From the NCBI GenBank assembly GCA_037957365.1, contig JARHVA010002004.1, positions 2,422,001 through 2,486,000 on the forward strand: a stretch of 64,000 nt of DNA, read 5' to 3'. Position numbers and translations under genes: made by a program. The notes beneath the pieces are model-generated. The model was not told where the DNA came from, did no database searches, and was given only the letters and a program-made list of their open reading frames with translations. The DNA comes from Torreya grandis. Taxonomy: Eukaryota > Streptophyta > Pinopsida > Cupressales > Taxaceae. This document shows positions 10,977 to 22,843 of this stretch, piece after piece; positions within the stretch are counted from its first letter, which is position 1, and each line of letters starts with the position of its first letter.

Positions 10977-12816
10977 TATTGACCATTTTGTCCAACAGGC
11001 CAAAATCAGTCCCCTTCTTTCCCTGCTATTTTGAGCCAGTTCATATTTTAATTTTTGCACAAGTCTTATTTCTACAGACTCTATAGGCAGGGGAAATCTA
11101 TGGACATCGTAGGTGTTGCTAAAGAAAAAGGCTAAAGGAATTGACCAAATGGCAACAAGCATGTAGACGTCAAATTTGGAGAAGAGAAATTGTCAAGGAA
11201 ACAATAAGCGGAAGCTACCATGTGTCATCTTCCACAGACTCTCAAAGGACCCCTAAAAGTTAAGTAGATGCTTTCAAGTGTCTTCACCTGTTCCTCAGTG
11301 TTGCACGACAAGTGTCTACATCTGAGGCTTCTCTCAAAGTCTAGCGGAAGCTGCCAAGTGTCATCGGTCGAGCCCCTTTCTACCTTTGTTTCTAAAGGCA
11401 ATGGAAGCCACCATGTGTCACTGGTGAGGCTAAGTGGAAGTTGACACATGTCAACATCCACAAGTTTCTGCCTTTGGCTTCATTTAAATGAGGATTGTGG
11501 TGGGCCTCAGGTGAGTTGCTAAGGTTAAGCAAAGCATACCAAGTTTCATCATCCACATGAATCCAAATGAACCCCGAATGTTTCTATAGTGAATTGCTAA
11601 AGTAAGTGGAAGCCACCATGTGTCACCTTCTGTAGAGCTCTCAAGAGACATCTAAAAAGTAGTGGATGCTACCACTTGTCCCATTATAACATAGTGGACT
11701 ATGACACATGTCAAAAGTGGAGCACTCCCAGCCCAAAGAGATAAAGAAGTAGTAGAAGATAGCTTGAGGGATGAAGGAGCCAGAAGAGGCAAACAAAGTA
11801 AGAGGCAAAATAGCCAAGCACAGAAATAGATAAATAGTCTGAGTGGCAAAGGAAGGTGTCGACTCAAGGAGTTACTCTAGCAGTTGACATAGTGTCTACC
11901 AAGTGGCCATCAAGAGGTACAAATAGTGAATGATGCAACCTATTTTTATTCACTTCACATTAATGAGTAGACAAACAACATGGCCGTTAATTTCATATTG
12001 AAGTAGGAGCCGACAGAACATTTGTCTTTATGTGGCTCCCTCTTCTCAATGCTTAGAAGGCACATGGGTCACTTGTAAAAGAGGCACCAAAATGCCTCTT
12101 TCTTCCTCTATATATTGTAAACTTCTCATTCGAGAAAGAATCTATCTCCTAGCCTGTAAGGTAAAGCTCTGTAAGGTAGACTCTGTCAAATTTTTACCTT
12201 CAATCAAGATATAGCATTTTTACCTCCATTCTGAGTTTTGCCAATTAGATCATGTCTATGCTTTTGTTCTATGTTAAGTCATTTCCTTTATGCTTCTGTA
12301 GGATGATTTTAGCATGTCTAGTGCATCATGAGTTTTCCCTTTTGTAGGTCTACTAGAAGTGTCCCTAGAGGAGTATAGATGCCTATGAATAGGCTACCAT
12401 AGAGTGTCTGAGAACACCTTTGGTAGTTCTTCCTCCCTATAAATCCATGGACCCCTAGCTCACTGATACAAGAGGATTTCTCATGTCAAATGAAGAGTAT
12501 GGGAGCTTGTTCTTGGTGAAAAGAGTATGTTTGGGCTAGGTAGATCAAACTTTTCTGGTGTATCACCCTTTTTAAGTTTAGGTTTAGGTTCTATTTTTAG
12601 CATCTCTTTCTCCCTTTTCAACCCCCCTTTTTTTCCATTTTTTTGTTAGCAGTAGGAAATCTAGGGCCTAAATGATACATCGAAGGGAGCTATCCCTTAT
12701 CTAGAGACTCTCCCCCTAATTTTTCCATACCCACAAGCAAGAGGGGAGTTTCCATTATTGCATGTGGAAGGTGGGAGCTCAGCCTCCTGCCCAGGGTGCA
12801 ATCCACTGTGTCAATA
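10977..12816 (+). repeat. 5' LTR of the nested element (1.84 kb)
   Basis: It pairs with 15,332-17,143. U3 holds about nine short direct repeats built on (G)AAGCTRCCAHGTGTCA, for instance at 11,218, 11,353, 11,411, 11,443 and 11,616, which look like decayed ACGTG boxes. A TATA-like CTATATATTG lies at 12,107-12,116. The end region CATCGAAGGGAGCTA...GGGTGCAATCCACTGTGTCAATA is shared with the solo LTR at 49.4-51.4 kb. Confidence 0.92.
12107..12116 (+). promoter_or_regulatory. TATA box of the 5' LTR
   Basis: CTATATATTG followed by TAAACTTCTCATT. The same block recurs in the 3' LTR (16,437-16,445) and, slightly changed, in the solo LTR (50,664-50,671). This conservation supports it as the element's transcription start region. 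Confidence 0.65.
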
Positions 12817-12842
12817 GTTTTTGGCATGCCCGGTGGGACCAA
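12817..12842 (+). promoter_or_regulatory. Primer-binding region of the nested element
   Basis: TTTTTGGCATGCCCGGTGGG directly follows the 5' LTR. A TGG-starting stretch at this place is where a tRNA 3' end would prime minus-strand synthesis. The tRNA cannot be named by eye. Confidence 0.55.
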
Positions 12843-12992
12843 CTAGGACAAGTTGTGTCCAAAGAGTTGAAGAATTTTTGGTGTGTTCTTCAACCAACCA
12901 GCCTTTGGAGGATTTTCATCAACACCAATGGTGACTCTGAATTGAATCAACTGGTTAAGCATACTTGGCACCATCATAAATCACATTTTGGT

Positions 12993-15012
12993 ATGTATAA
13001 TTCCATTCAACCAAATCATGGATATTATGTTCCTTAAAATAACTTTGATCAAGCTCAGAATATTTATGGCATCACCTCAAGCAACCCTCCTAGTTTCCCT
13101 CCAATGATAAGGGAAATAAGACTAGATTTTGAGAGGCAGATGATGGAGATCGATAGAGAGGAGGAGCAATATAGATATGAGCAAGAGCTGATGTATAATG
13201 AGGAGTGCTTATTTAGGCAAACTCAGGCCTTGCAATCCATGAAAGAAGTGGTAGAAAAATGGAGGAATCTATCCATTCAAGGTAGTCAGCCTTGTGCACC
13301 CCCTCCTATTCTAAAGAAATCCCCCTCTTATACACCAAATCCTTTCTACCAAATATCACTTGCTCAATCTGATCCTACTCTTAATCCCATCCACCTAGCT
13401 TTCCAACATTAAAGGGGATTGGAGCAACCTCCCCAAGTTTCATATCAGACATACACATCTCCTGCTCATGAGCCAAATCAATCTTCATACACTCCCCATT
13501 TCTATGATGATTCCTATGAGCTCTAAGAAAGACTCTTTTAGGAAAATCTAGCTAAGCAAGCTAAGGAATTAGAGGCAAAGATAAAATTTCTTAGTGAAAG
13601 AGAGAGAGAACTTTCAAACCTTAGGGAGAAGCCTACGCCAGGGAGTACTCATTTTTCAAATCCTCAGGTCTCTCGACATGATGTCCAAATTCCCAGTTAG
13701 AGGAGGGAACACTAGGAACCAGCTTAGAACCTTGAAGAAGATAGAGTTTTTGTCTCCTCCAAAGGGAGAAGTTCCAATCCCAAGGGCATGGGTTGGAAGC
13801 AAACAGTGGAATCATGGGGTAGAAATAAGGAAGAGAAAGGTTTTGCCCAAAACCTCGAAGAAGACAAAGCTGCCCCTACTCATCATGATGATGTTGGTGA
13901 CCTCCAAGAAAGGCTCTTCCAAGAATATCTACCCAAGAGAATTATAGAGTTGGAATCCAGAGTGAGATTCCTCAGCTAATGTGTGGTGGATGGCTCAGAC
14001 CAAATAGTAGAATCCATGTCTAAACACACCCCATCCACACACCTCTAAGAAAGCTATCAAGCCACACCTGATATAGATGAAGTGTTGACCAAATGGAAAG
14101 AGGAGAATCATTTGATTCTAACTCAAGGACTACCTACTCTTATGCATGGGTTCAACCATCAGCTTTCCACTTCATCCCTTCTTAAGGAGGAACGTGTTCT
14201 ATAGGAGGCAAGTGAGAAAGAGAAGATCCAATCTACAGCTTTCAAAGAGGCTATCATGAGTGAAAATGAAGAAGAGTATGCTCAGTTCATGACTGATCAG
14301 GAAGATTTCATGAGTGCAGATGAGAAAGAGATCACCATAGGTACCCTCTTTGATGAGTAAGAGGACAAGCCACAAGCTTTTTCCTCTATCTCTGATGAGG
14401 AGGAGATGATTTTTGACCCCTTTCTCACTCTATAGGATGTCATGGAGGAGCATGGACACTTCCTTGATCATGTTTTGAATGACTTGTTTGAATTCATTGA
14501 GATAGGTTACACTATTCTTCAAGGAGGCTATGAGCTGGCTAAGGATGGAGAAGGCAATGTTGGGACTCAAATGAGTATGCAAAGGGGTTATAAAATTTCA
14601 AACTTATCCTTTCAAGAGGTTAGCAGATCTGAAGAGGATATCTTTGAAGTCATCAAGGAGGATGATCATGCCAAGAAGCTTGAGTTAGAGGAGGATCAGA
14701 TGGATGTCTTTCAACAACTAAAGACTCAGATCCTTGAGTAAGAAAAGGAGAGGCATGTCCATCTTGAGGATAGTTTTGAAGGGGACTGTGCATATCAAAG
14801 GGCTTATGGTGATGAGCCAACAACCATTGATTTCTTGAGGCACACCAGCATGAAGAGCCAACATTCGACAAGCTTCCCAGGACAAGAAGAGTATGTATAT
14901 GTTAGGAGCATGTTTGATTCTAATCCACTCAGATGTGAGCCAATTAAGGTGATAGGCAAGAAGAGTAGGTCACCAAATCTCCATTCCATTCAGCCACTTT
15001 TCTGGTACTAGA
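12993..15012 (+). pseudogene. Single long reading frame of the nested element (Gag-like, unknown)
   Basis: One frame runs about 670 codons from ATG 12,993 to about 15,012. It is broken only by in-frame stops; I found no frameshift. The product would be acidic and rich in Glu, Gln and Lys. A probable coiled coil begins near codon 38 (REIRLDFERQMMEIDREEEQ), followed by a Pro-rich stretch (CAPPPILKKSPSYTPNPF). A 25-codon motif occurs twice, at 13,521-13,595 and 13,902-13,976 (second copy LQERLFQEYLPKRIIELES). Two stops in the first copy, TAA and TAG, sit where the second has CAA, fitting C-to-T decay of CAA/CAG. There is no zinc knuckle, protease or RT. A structural Gag-like role is a guess from position after the primer site; I do not recognise the family. 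Confidence 0.7.
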
Positions 15013-15331
15013 AGTTTCCTTGCTAGGAAGGGGACTTAAGAAATTTTCCCTTCGATCCAGGAGGGAGGAAAATATACTTGGTTAGTTGTACATAGTAGTT
15101 TGCTTTTAGTTTTTCCTATTTTCCCTAAGTGTTATTTGTACAAGTAGTGTTTTTATCCTTGTGTGTCTTTTTCCTTTTTTGTTTGGGGGTAAAAGCTTCA
15201 TGTTTTGATTCTTGGATCTACCAGGGTTGTTACTAACCTTTTCAAGCTGCATCTCGACTCTATACCCAATGGATTTTAAGGCAACTAGTTTCTATGCATA
15301 GCAAGCATGCTTCCCCTAGGAGTCACCAATC
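15013..15331 (+). other. 3' untranslated part of the nested element
   Basis: Contains a purine run GATCCAGGAGGGAGGAAAA near 15,057-15,075. The position just before the 3' LTR has TTCCCCTAGGAGTCACCA (15,311-15,328) rather than a classic polypurine tract. The same motif precedes the 3' LTR of the giant element at 40 kb. Confidence 0.6.
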
Positions 15332-17143
15332 TATTGACCATTTTGTCCATTAAGCCAAAATCAGTCCCCTTCTTTCCCTATTGTTTTGAGCTAGTAAATA
15401 TTTTGATTTTTACACAAGTCTTTTTTCTACAGACTCCGCAGGTGTTGCCAAAGAAAAAGACTGAAGGAATTGACTAAATGGCAACGGGCACGCAGATGTT
15501 AACTTTGGAGAAGAGAAATTATCAAGGAAAAAATAAGCAAAAGCTACCATGTGTCATCCTCTATAGACTCTCAAAGGACCCCTAAAAGTTAAGGAGATGC
15601 TGCCAAGTGTCTTCACCTATTCCTCAGCAAAGCATGACAAGTGTCTATATCTGAGACTTCTCTCAAAGTTTGGTAGAAGCTGCCAAGTGTCATTGGCTGA
15701 GCCCCTTTCTACCTTTGTTTCTAAAGGTGGCTAGAGCTACCACATGTCACTGGTGAGGCTAAGTGGAAGCTGCCACATGTCAACATCTATAAGTTTTTTC
15801 CTTTGGCTTCATTTAAATGAGGACTATGGTGGGCCTCAAGCAAGTTGTTGAGTTAAGCAGAGCATGCCAAGTGTCATCATCTGCATGAATCTAAATGAGC
15901 CCCAAATGTTTCTATAGTGAATCACTAAAGTAAGTGGAAGCTGCCATGTGTCACCTTCTATGGAGCTCTCAAGAGACATCTAAAAAATAGTGGATGCTGC
16001 CACTTGTCCCATTATGACATAGCAGACTGTGACACATGTCAAAAGCAGAGCGTTCCCAACCCAAAGAGCTAAAGAAGTAGCAGAAGATAGCCTGAGGGAT
16101 GAAGGAGCCAGAAGAGGCAAATAAAGGAAGAGGAAAAATAGCCAAGCACAGAAATGGACAAATAGTTTGAGTGGCAAAGGAAGGTGTCGACTCAAGGAGT
16201 TACTCCAGCGATTGACATAGTGCCTGCCAGGCGGCCATCAAGAGGTGTAAATAGTGAATGGTGTGACCCATTTTTTTTCACTTTGCATTAATGAGTAGAC
16301 AAATAGCATGGCCCATAATTTCATATTAAAGTAGGAGCTGACACAACATTTATCTTTAAGTGGCTCCCTCTTCCCAATGCTCAGAAGGCATATGGGTCAC
16401 TTGTAAAAGAGATGCCAAAATGCCTCTTTCTGCCTCTATATATTGTAAACTTCTCATTTGAGAAAGAATCTATCTCTTAGATTGTAAGGCAAAGCTCTAT
16501 AAGGCAGACTCTACCAAATTTTTACCTTCAATCAAGACATAGCATTTTTACCTCCATTCTGATTTTTTCCAATTAGAACGTGTCTATGTTTTTGTTATAT
16601 GTTAAGTCATTTCCTTTATGCTTCCATAGGATGATTTCAGCATGTCTAGTGCATCATGAGTTTTCCCTTTTGTAGGTCTACCAAAAGTGTCCCTAGAGGA
16701 GTATAGGTGCCTATGAATAGGCTACCATAGAGTGCTTGAGAATGCCTCTGGTAGTTCTTCCTCCCTATATATCCATGGACCCCTAGCTCACTAATGCAAG
16801 AGGATTTATTGTGTCAAATGAAGAGTATGGGAGCTTGTTCTTGGTGAAAATTGTATGTTCGGGCTGGGCATATCAAACTTTTTTGGTGTATCACCCTTTT
16901 TAAGTTTAGGTTTAGGTTATGTTTTCAACATCTCTTTCTCCCTTTTCAACCCCCCCTTTTTCCATTTCTTTATTAGCAGTAGGAAATCCAGGGCCTAAAT
17001 GATACATCGGAGGGAGCTAGCCCTTATCTAGAGACTCTCCCCCTAGTTTTACCATACCCACAAGCAAGAGGGGTGTTTCCATTGTTGCGTGTGGAAGGTG
17101 GGAGCTCAGCCTCTTGCCCAGGGTGCAATCCACTGCATCAACA
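15332..17143 (+). repeat. 3' LTR of the nested element (1.81 kb)
   Basis: Aligns along its length with 10,977-12,816. The small length difference comes from indels, such as a stretch missing near 15,430. It ends GCATCAACA at 17,143. Its box array and TATA sequence match those of the 5' LTR. Confidence 0.92.
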
Positions 17144-18140
17144 CCTCCTTTCTTGATCTTGATAGTGTGGACACTCAAATTATCTATTCCCTTCTTCTCT
17201 ACATCTATAACACACATAAAATATATGTTGATTTGGAATCCATCCTCTATAACCTCCATAACCTCATCCTCTCTAAAATCCTCTTCAACTTTGTTGGTAT
17301 TGAAACCCTTACCTATTATCATTTTGCCTTTCTGCACCACATGATCATTAACCTTTATTGGCACTAAAACCACCTCTAGTTTTATTAAACCCACCTCATC
17401 CCTTTATTAGAGGTGATATGGCTCTTTTTGGACCAATATATGTCCTAAAATTATATCTATTTTGTTTTTCCTTTGCCTTCAAAGCTAATTGATAAGCCTC
17501 CTCCATGTTAAGTATTCTATGCATGCTTGATTCGTCTTAAATAGAAAATTTCAAACCATTTACATACCTTTAACCATTTTCTCTTTTATTTCATCATGCT
17601 CCACTCATATAGAAATTTTTTGAAAATCATCTGTATACTCTTGTATACTGTGATCTTTTTGCCTTAAATTCTAAAATCTTCTATATAGGGTTTGTGCATA
17701 ATCCATAGGAAGAAATTTCTCCCTCATCTTCTTCTCCATATTTTTTCATGGATTAATCTTCTCTTTAACTTTTATCTATCTCTCTTTATACAAGTGATCC
17801 TACCAAATCATTGGATGACATTTCAATTTTGTAAATGTAAACTTTACCTTCTTGTTTTCTCTCATAGTCTTCCACTCAAAGAACTTCTCCATGTTATTCA
17901 TCCAATCTATCAACTCCTTTGGTTTTAAATTGCCTCCATAATCTAGAATATCAACCTCGATTCTTTCATTTCTTCCTTCTAAATCTTGAACCATCCTCTC
18001 TTCCATCGATGGTGGATTCTCTTGTTCTTCTTCTTCTTTTTGAATTTCTTCATCATGATTTATGTCTTCCTCATCACCACCTTGTCTTCTGTGTTGATTG
18101 GTGATAACCTATGTTAGTTGTTGAACTTGCCTTTGCATCT
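17144..18140 (-). pseudogene. Ty3/Gypsy gag (decayed)
   Basis: Gag of the minus-strand Gypsy element. The capsid-like part is open at 17,800-18,006 (VDILDYGGNLKPKELIDWM, MEKFFEWK, VKFTFTKLKCHPMIW). Multiple stops follow down to 17,144. A CCHC knuckle near 17,160-17,210 reads CYRC-REEG-N-R-stop-FEC, so the His is Asn and a stop falls inside. The frame then meets the nested element at 17,143 and continues at 10,976 into the protease linker. The product would form the element's particle. Confidence 0.85.
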
Positions 18141-18215
18141 CTTGTATAGTCTATTTCATTTTAAAAACACCTCCTCATCCTCTCACTATTCTTTAATCCT
18201 CCAATATTTGAACTT

Positions 18216-18227
18216 GCTCTGATACTA
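18216..18227 (-). promoter_or_regulatory. Primer-binding site of the Gypsy element (tRNA-Met type)
   Basis: On the minus strand it reads TAGTATCAGAGC, one base from the common plant initiator-Met primer site TGGTATCAGAGC. It lies between the gag start and the LTR to its right. Confidence 0.8.
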
Positions 18228-18232
18228 GATAA

Positions 18233-18625
18233 TGAACCCAAAAGAATACAAGACCAAAAATTCTAATAGGCCAAGATCTTGAAACAATACTCAAAAATTG
18301 ATTCATATTGATTGCTTATAATAATTATAAATCCACACCATGATTAAATAAGTTTCAACTTAGATTTAGAGTTGTCATGCAAAAATTCTAAAAAAAACTA
18401 ACATCTAAAAATAAAACTTCTATTTTTAGCAGTTGTTATTTTTAGTAAGTCACACATGCAAGTGCGTGCAGCTCTAAAAATATCCCAAAATATTTTAAAC
18501 ACTAAAATTAGACTATAAGATGAATTTCAAATAAATTTCACATCTGATCCTAAAAATATAAAGTAATACCTCATTGTTGACTTTAAAATAATTTCAACTA
18601 AATTTTTGGACCCTATTTTGTTTTG
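18233..18625 (-). repeat. Partial 5' LTR of the Gypsy element
   Basis: By position this is the end of the 5' LTR: on the minus strand it ends GGGTTCA, then TTATC and the primer site. About 390 bp remain before the truncated Copia LTR begins. No second copy was found near 7.3 kb, so it cannot be paired. Confidence 0.5.
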
Positions 18626-21258
18626 CATCACCCCAACTAGCTAATCACCCACTTGATTAGGTATTTAACAAACCCCTACTTGCAAGGAGGAACCAAACCC
18701 CTAGATGACTTAGAACCAATTCACTCACTTGATTTCATTGATCAAATTGAGGACATATTATTTCTTAACCAAATTATGATGACCACTTCTTTAGTTCTTC
18801 ATACTATTATCTCTCTCAAGCTACCTTCTAGGCTCCTTTGCTTAATTAGGTCTCTTCAAGACATATTAGGTCATTTAACCTTGATATTCATCTATAGTAC
18901 CAATATATTATATCTTAATTATAGATTATATGTATCTTTATGATGGTATGAAATACCTCATTTATCTCTTTAAATTGTTATATCTTTTGTTTCAACTCAC
19001 TTATTCGCTAACTAGCCAATTAGGCCTATTAGTCCTTGTTCTTATACTAGGTTATTGCTCATACACATATTGGTCAAACATACACACTTTTCCATTTATA
19101 TTTCCAATAGAATATGAATTATTGAATTACAAAAACATGATTCAAAAATTACAATAGGTTGGTCATGGCATATAGGATCAAAAACCTCTTTTAGGCCTTA
19201 AGGAGACCTAATTCAATTAGGTCATCATTAACACGTTACCCTTTGAACTCCTTGGAAAAATTTAAAACTCATAACATGGAAATAAAATATAATATTTCTC
19301 TAAAATAGACCCATACTAATATCATATTATGTCCATGACACCTTTTAGCTCCAACCACGACTTGAATCACACCTATTACCACTATTCACAATTAGGCTTG
19401 TGCATACCCAGAAAGTCTATCTTGAATAACTAAAGTAAAAAAAAAATTGTTAAAAAAATATGTAAAAAAATCATATAAATATAACCTTAAATAAATTAAA
19501 ATTAACCAAGTTAATTATAATTCATTACATAGGGCAAAAGGACTCAAATCCTTTTCTATAAGGTGCCCACTCAGAACTGCCAACTAGCTTCAAAACATAG
19601 TCATGAAAATAATGAACTAAAACACATATAGAACCAAATTTAGATACTTAAAATGTATTTACATGATCCTATGATTTCATTATATCTTTATTATATAGAT
19701 ATAAAATATGGTCAAATGGAAATAGTGGTCTTGCAGACCAATCTCATAGTCTTATACCTCATTGTCTTATATGAACTAGATAGGTCAACTTATGAGTAAC
19801 ATTTTCATCATAATAAATTATCTAAAAAACATATATATAGTATGAAAATTTATTAAATATTTTAAAAAAATATCCATGTACTTGTATTCATCCTTAATTT
19901 ATGATATCACATCCCTAATCACCTTCTCACTTTTGCATGGGTTTCTCACTATTTTAATCATTAGGCCTATTAGCGACCAGTAAACGTGTATGCCTAATTT
20001 ATCACACCTGATAGCTATAAAATAATTAAAAACCACCATTAAAATAAAATACAAGTCTCAATATTCTCCATCTAATTATTTTCATACTTTAAATTGGTCA
20101 ACTTTGAGTACTATAGTAAGTCTTTGATAAATAAGACCTTTCCTATAAGGTCCACTCACTCACCTAACAAACCAATCACACATAGAGGTGATTGGGAGAG
20201 TTGAATAAAATTTCAAATCACTTATCTATCCATACCAATCCATTTTGATCACTTTATAACAATATCTTTGACATCAGGTTAGTGTTAGTGTTTTAAAGAG
20301 GGTTAACACTATTTTTGGTGTTAATGATTGTTTATAAAGGACTACCCCTCATTTCCAAAACTAATTCATATATATATATATATATATATAACCATTCCCA
20401 ATCTCTCCTCCATAGATCAAGTTTCCATGCAAAGGTTACATGTGCCATTGAACACTTGAAAGTCCTTCTCAAGTTGAGAACCCTTCATTTCATGCACTTG
20501 ATAGACCTTATAACCACTTTTCATGCCTTAACCTTCAAATTTTGACCTCAAACTTGGTAAACATACTTGAAATAATAAGACACACTTTTTTCAATTCTCA
20601 CATACTCACACTTAAATTGAAAATAGAATCTCATATCACATTAGGCCATGCTCTCTCTTTATGCTTTGTATGCCTTGACCTGCAAGTTACATTAGGTCTT
20701 GAAACTGAACTTATAACCACTATCTAATATTTAAAATCCTCATATACAAACTAAATAAACATATCTCATGTTAAATCACTAATTTAAATCCTTCATAGGC
20801 CTTGAAAACACTTCATGATACCTCATTAGGTCAAGCAAAATCTAGAGTTAGTCTAGTTACATATTAGGTTTGTAGGTCCTATCCCTATAGGTTCACTTTG
20901 AGACTATAATTATTACTCTAATGACTCATATGCATACTAAAATAACATAATATAACCCCTTATTCCTCTTTACAGCCATATCATTAGGTCACCAAGCTCA
21001 CACCTTCTCACAAGGTCTCTTCATGTTATGACTAATGTCATGGCTAGGATTTTCAAACTCTTGAAACTTTACAAATGACCTTAAAACACTTATTAATGAT
21101 CTTATAACTTGATCACATGTCTTACATGTTCCTCAAATAATTTCATACCTCTCAATTATGCTATAAAAAAATAACATACTTTAATGATCTCATGAACACC
21201 TTTCTTAATAACCTTTGACATCAATGTCAAACTTCAACAATAGGAACAATGCTCAATA
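18626..21258 (-). repeat. 3' LTR of the minus-strand Copia element (truncated)
   Basis: Matches 25,797-28,421 over about 2.6 kb, for example CACCTACTTGCAAGGAGG-like, TTAGGTCTCTTCAAG and TTAGGTCATTTAACCTTGAT blocks. The element-side end reads TATTGAGCATTG on the minus strand, right after a polypurine tract. The outer end lacks about 240 bp present in the other LTR (25,551-25,796), so it was cut at about 18,625, next to the Gypsy LTR. A (TA)12 tract lies at 20,368-20,391. Confidence 0.88.
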
Positions 21259-21273
21259 ATCTCCCCCTTTTCC
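21259..21273 (-). promoter_or_regulatory. Polypurine tract of the minus-strand Copia element
   Basis: Minus strand GGAAAAGGGGGAGAT, immediately before the LTR start TATTGAG. It is the counterpart of 3989-4000 in the plus-strand element. Confidence 0.82.
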
Positions 21274-21599
21274 ATTGATGGAAAAATATATTTTATACTG
21301 ATCATTCTTATCTCCCCACTCTATTTTTTATCCCCCTTTGACATAAATGATAAAGTGATGTCTGTAATTCCTTAGATCACACTCCTTGTAACCAAAATAC
21401 TTGACACATAAGACTTATGAGTTTATAAGACAAAATACAAACATTATCCCCTATCTCCATGTATACCTTGTTGGAAAAACTCACCTTTTCTTGGAGATAA
21501 TGAGCATGGTTATCTCCCCCTACGTAGTTGACTTTTTCAATGATTTCTAGGGGTAGGAATTACACCTAATTCCTATCTTAGGTGTTCAAAAGTTACCTT

Positions 21600-22519
21600 T
21601 GGAAATGGTTTGGTCAAGATGTCTATAATTTGATCCTGTGTAGAGACATATTCAAGTTTTAAACTTTGTTACTTACCTGCTCTTTTATAAAATGATACCT
21701 GATGTGAATTTTCTTGGTCATTGAGTACATAAAAAGGTTATTTGAGATGCTTATAGCACTTGTATTATCGCAATAGATAGGGTTAGGACCATCATAATCC
21801 ACCTTGTAGTCTTTTAGGGTCTATCTCATCCATAGGACCTAAGTGTAACATGAATCTGATGTAATGTACTCAACCTCACAAGTGGATAATGCTACTAGTG
21901 GTTGTTTCTTGCTTATCCATGAAACTAGGCATCCACATAGGAAGAAGGCTCCTACACTATTACTCTTCCTATCATCTATACTTCCCACTCAATCTGCATT
22001 TATGTAGGTTATCAAATTGAAATTATTGATTTTTGGATACCACAATCTATACTCCATAGTCCCCTTGAGATACCTAAGTATCCTTTTGACTAATTGCAAA
22101 TGATTATCCTTTGGATCTACTTGAAACCTTCCCAAAATACCTATTACTTGTATGATTTTATGTCTAAAGGAAGTGGTGTACAACAAACTTACAATCATTA
22201 ACCTATATGATGTTTGATTGACTTTTGAAGACTAATATTCCTTGCTCAAATTACATCCTATAATCATGGGTGTATTAATTGCCTTGTAATTTTCCATCTC
22301 AAACTTTTTCAACATCTCTCTTATATACTTGGCTTATGAGATGAATATACCTTTTTCATATTGAGTGATTTTCAACCTAAGAAAGAATGGTAGTTCTCCT
22401 AGCATGTACATATCAAACTCTTTCTTCATTACCTCTACAAAGTCCTTGGTCATGTTATCATTATTTCCACCAAATATAATGTCATCCACATAGACAACTA
22501 CTATCAATTGATGGTCATC
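21600..22519 (-). pseudogene. Copia RT C-terminal half and RNase H (decayed)
   Basis: Minus strand. The catalytic YVDD is intact at 22,481-22,492 in [13 protein letters not shown], followed by [18 protein letters not shown] and YEKGIFIS. Then 21,989-22,198 holds the RT-RNase H connection (DPKDNHLQLVKRILRYLKG, YRLWYP). Downstream towards 21,600 the RNase H part is broken. RT and RNase H copy the element RNA. Stops are spread throughout. Confidence 0.92.

Positions 22520-22842
<323 letters not shown>

Positions 22843-22843
<1 letters not shown>

Larger units (their letters stand above)
10977..17143 (+). mobile_element. Non-autonomous LTR element nested in the Gypsy element
   Basis: Direct repeats 10,977-12,816 and 15,332-17,143 flank a 2.5-kb interior. 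Both LTRs start TATTGACC; they end GTGTCAATA and GCATCAACA. The flanks CCTCT (10,972-10,976) and CCTCC (17,144-17,148) look like a 5-bp target duplication with one change. On the minus strand the interrupted gag-protease frame continues in phase from 17,144 to 10,976, which confirms the insertion site. The interior has one long degraded reading frame and no pol, so enzymes must have come from elsewhere. In a short stretch I compared, the LTRs differ at roughly 8 percent of positions, so the insertion is old. Confidence 0.9.

Noticed and set aside
13633..14989. Minus-strand ORFs inside the nested element
   Set aside because: Shadows of the plus-strand frame, without coherent extension.
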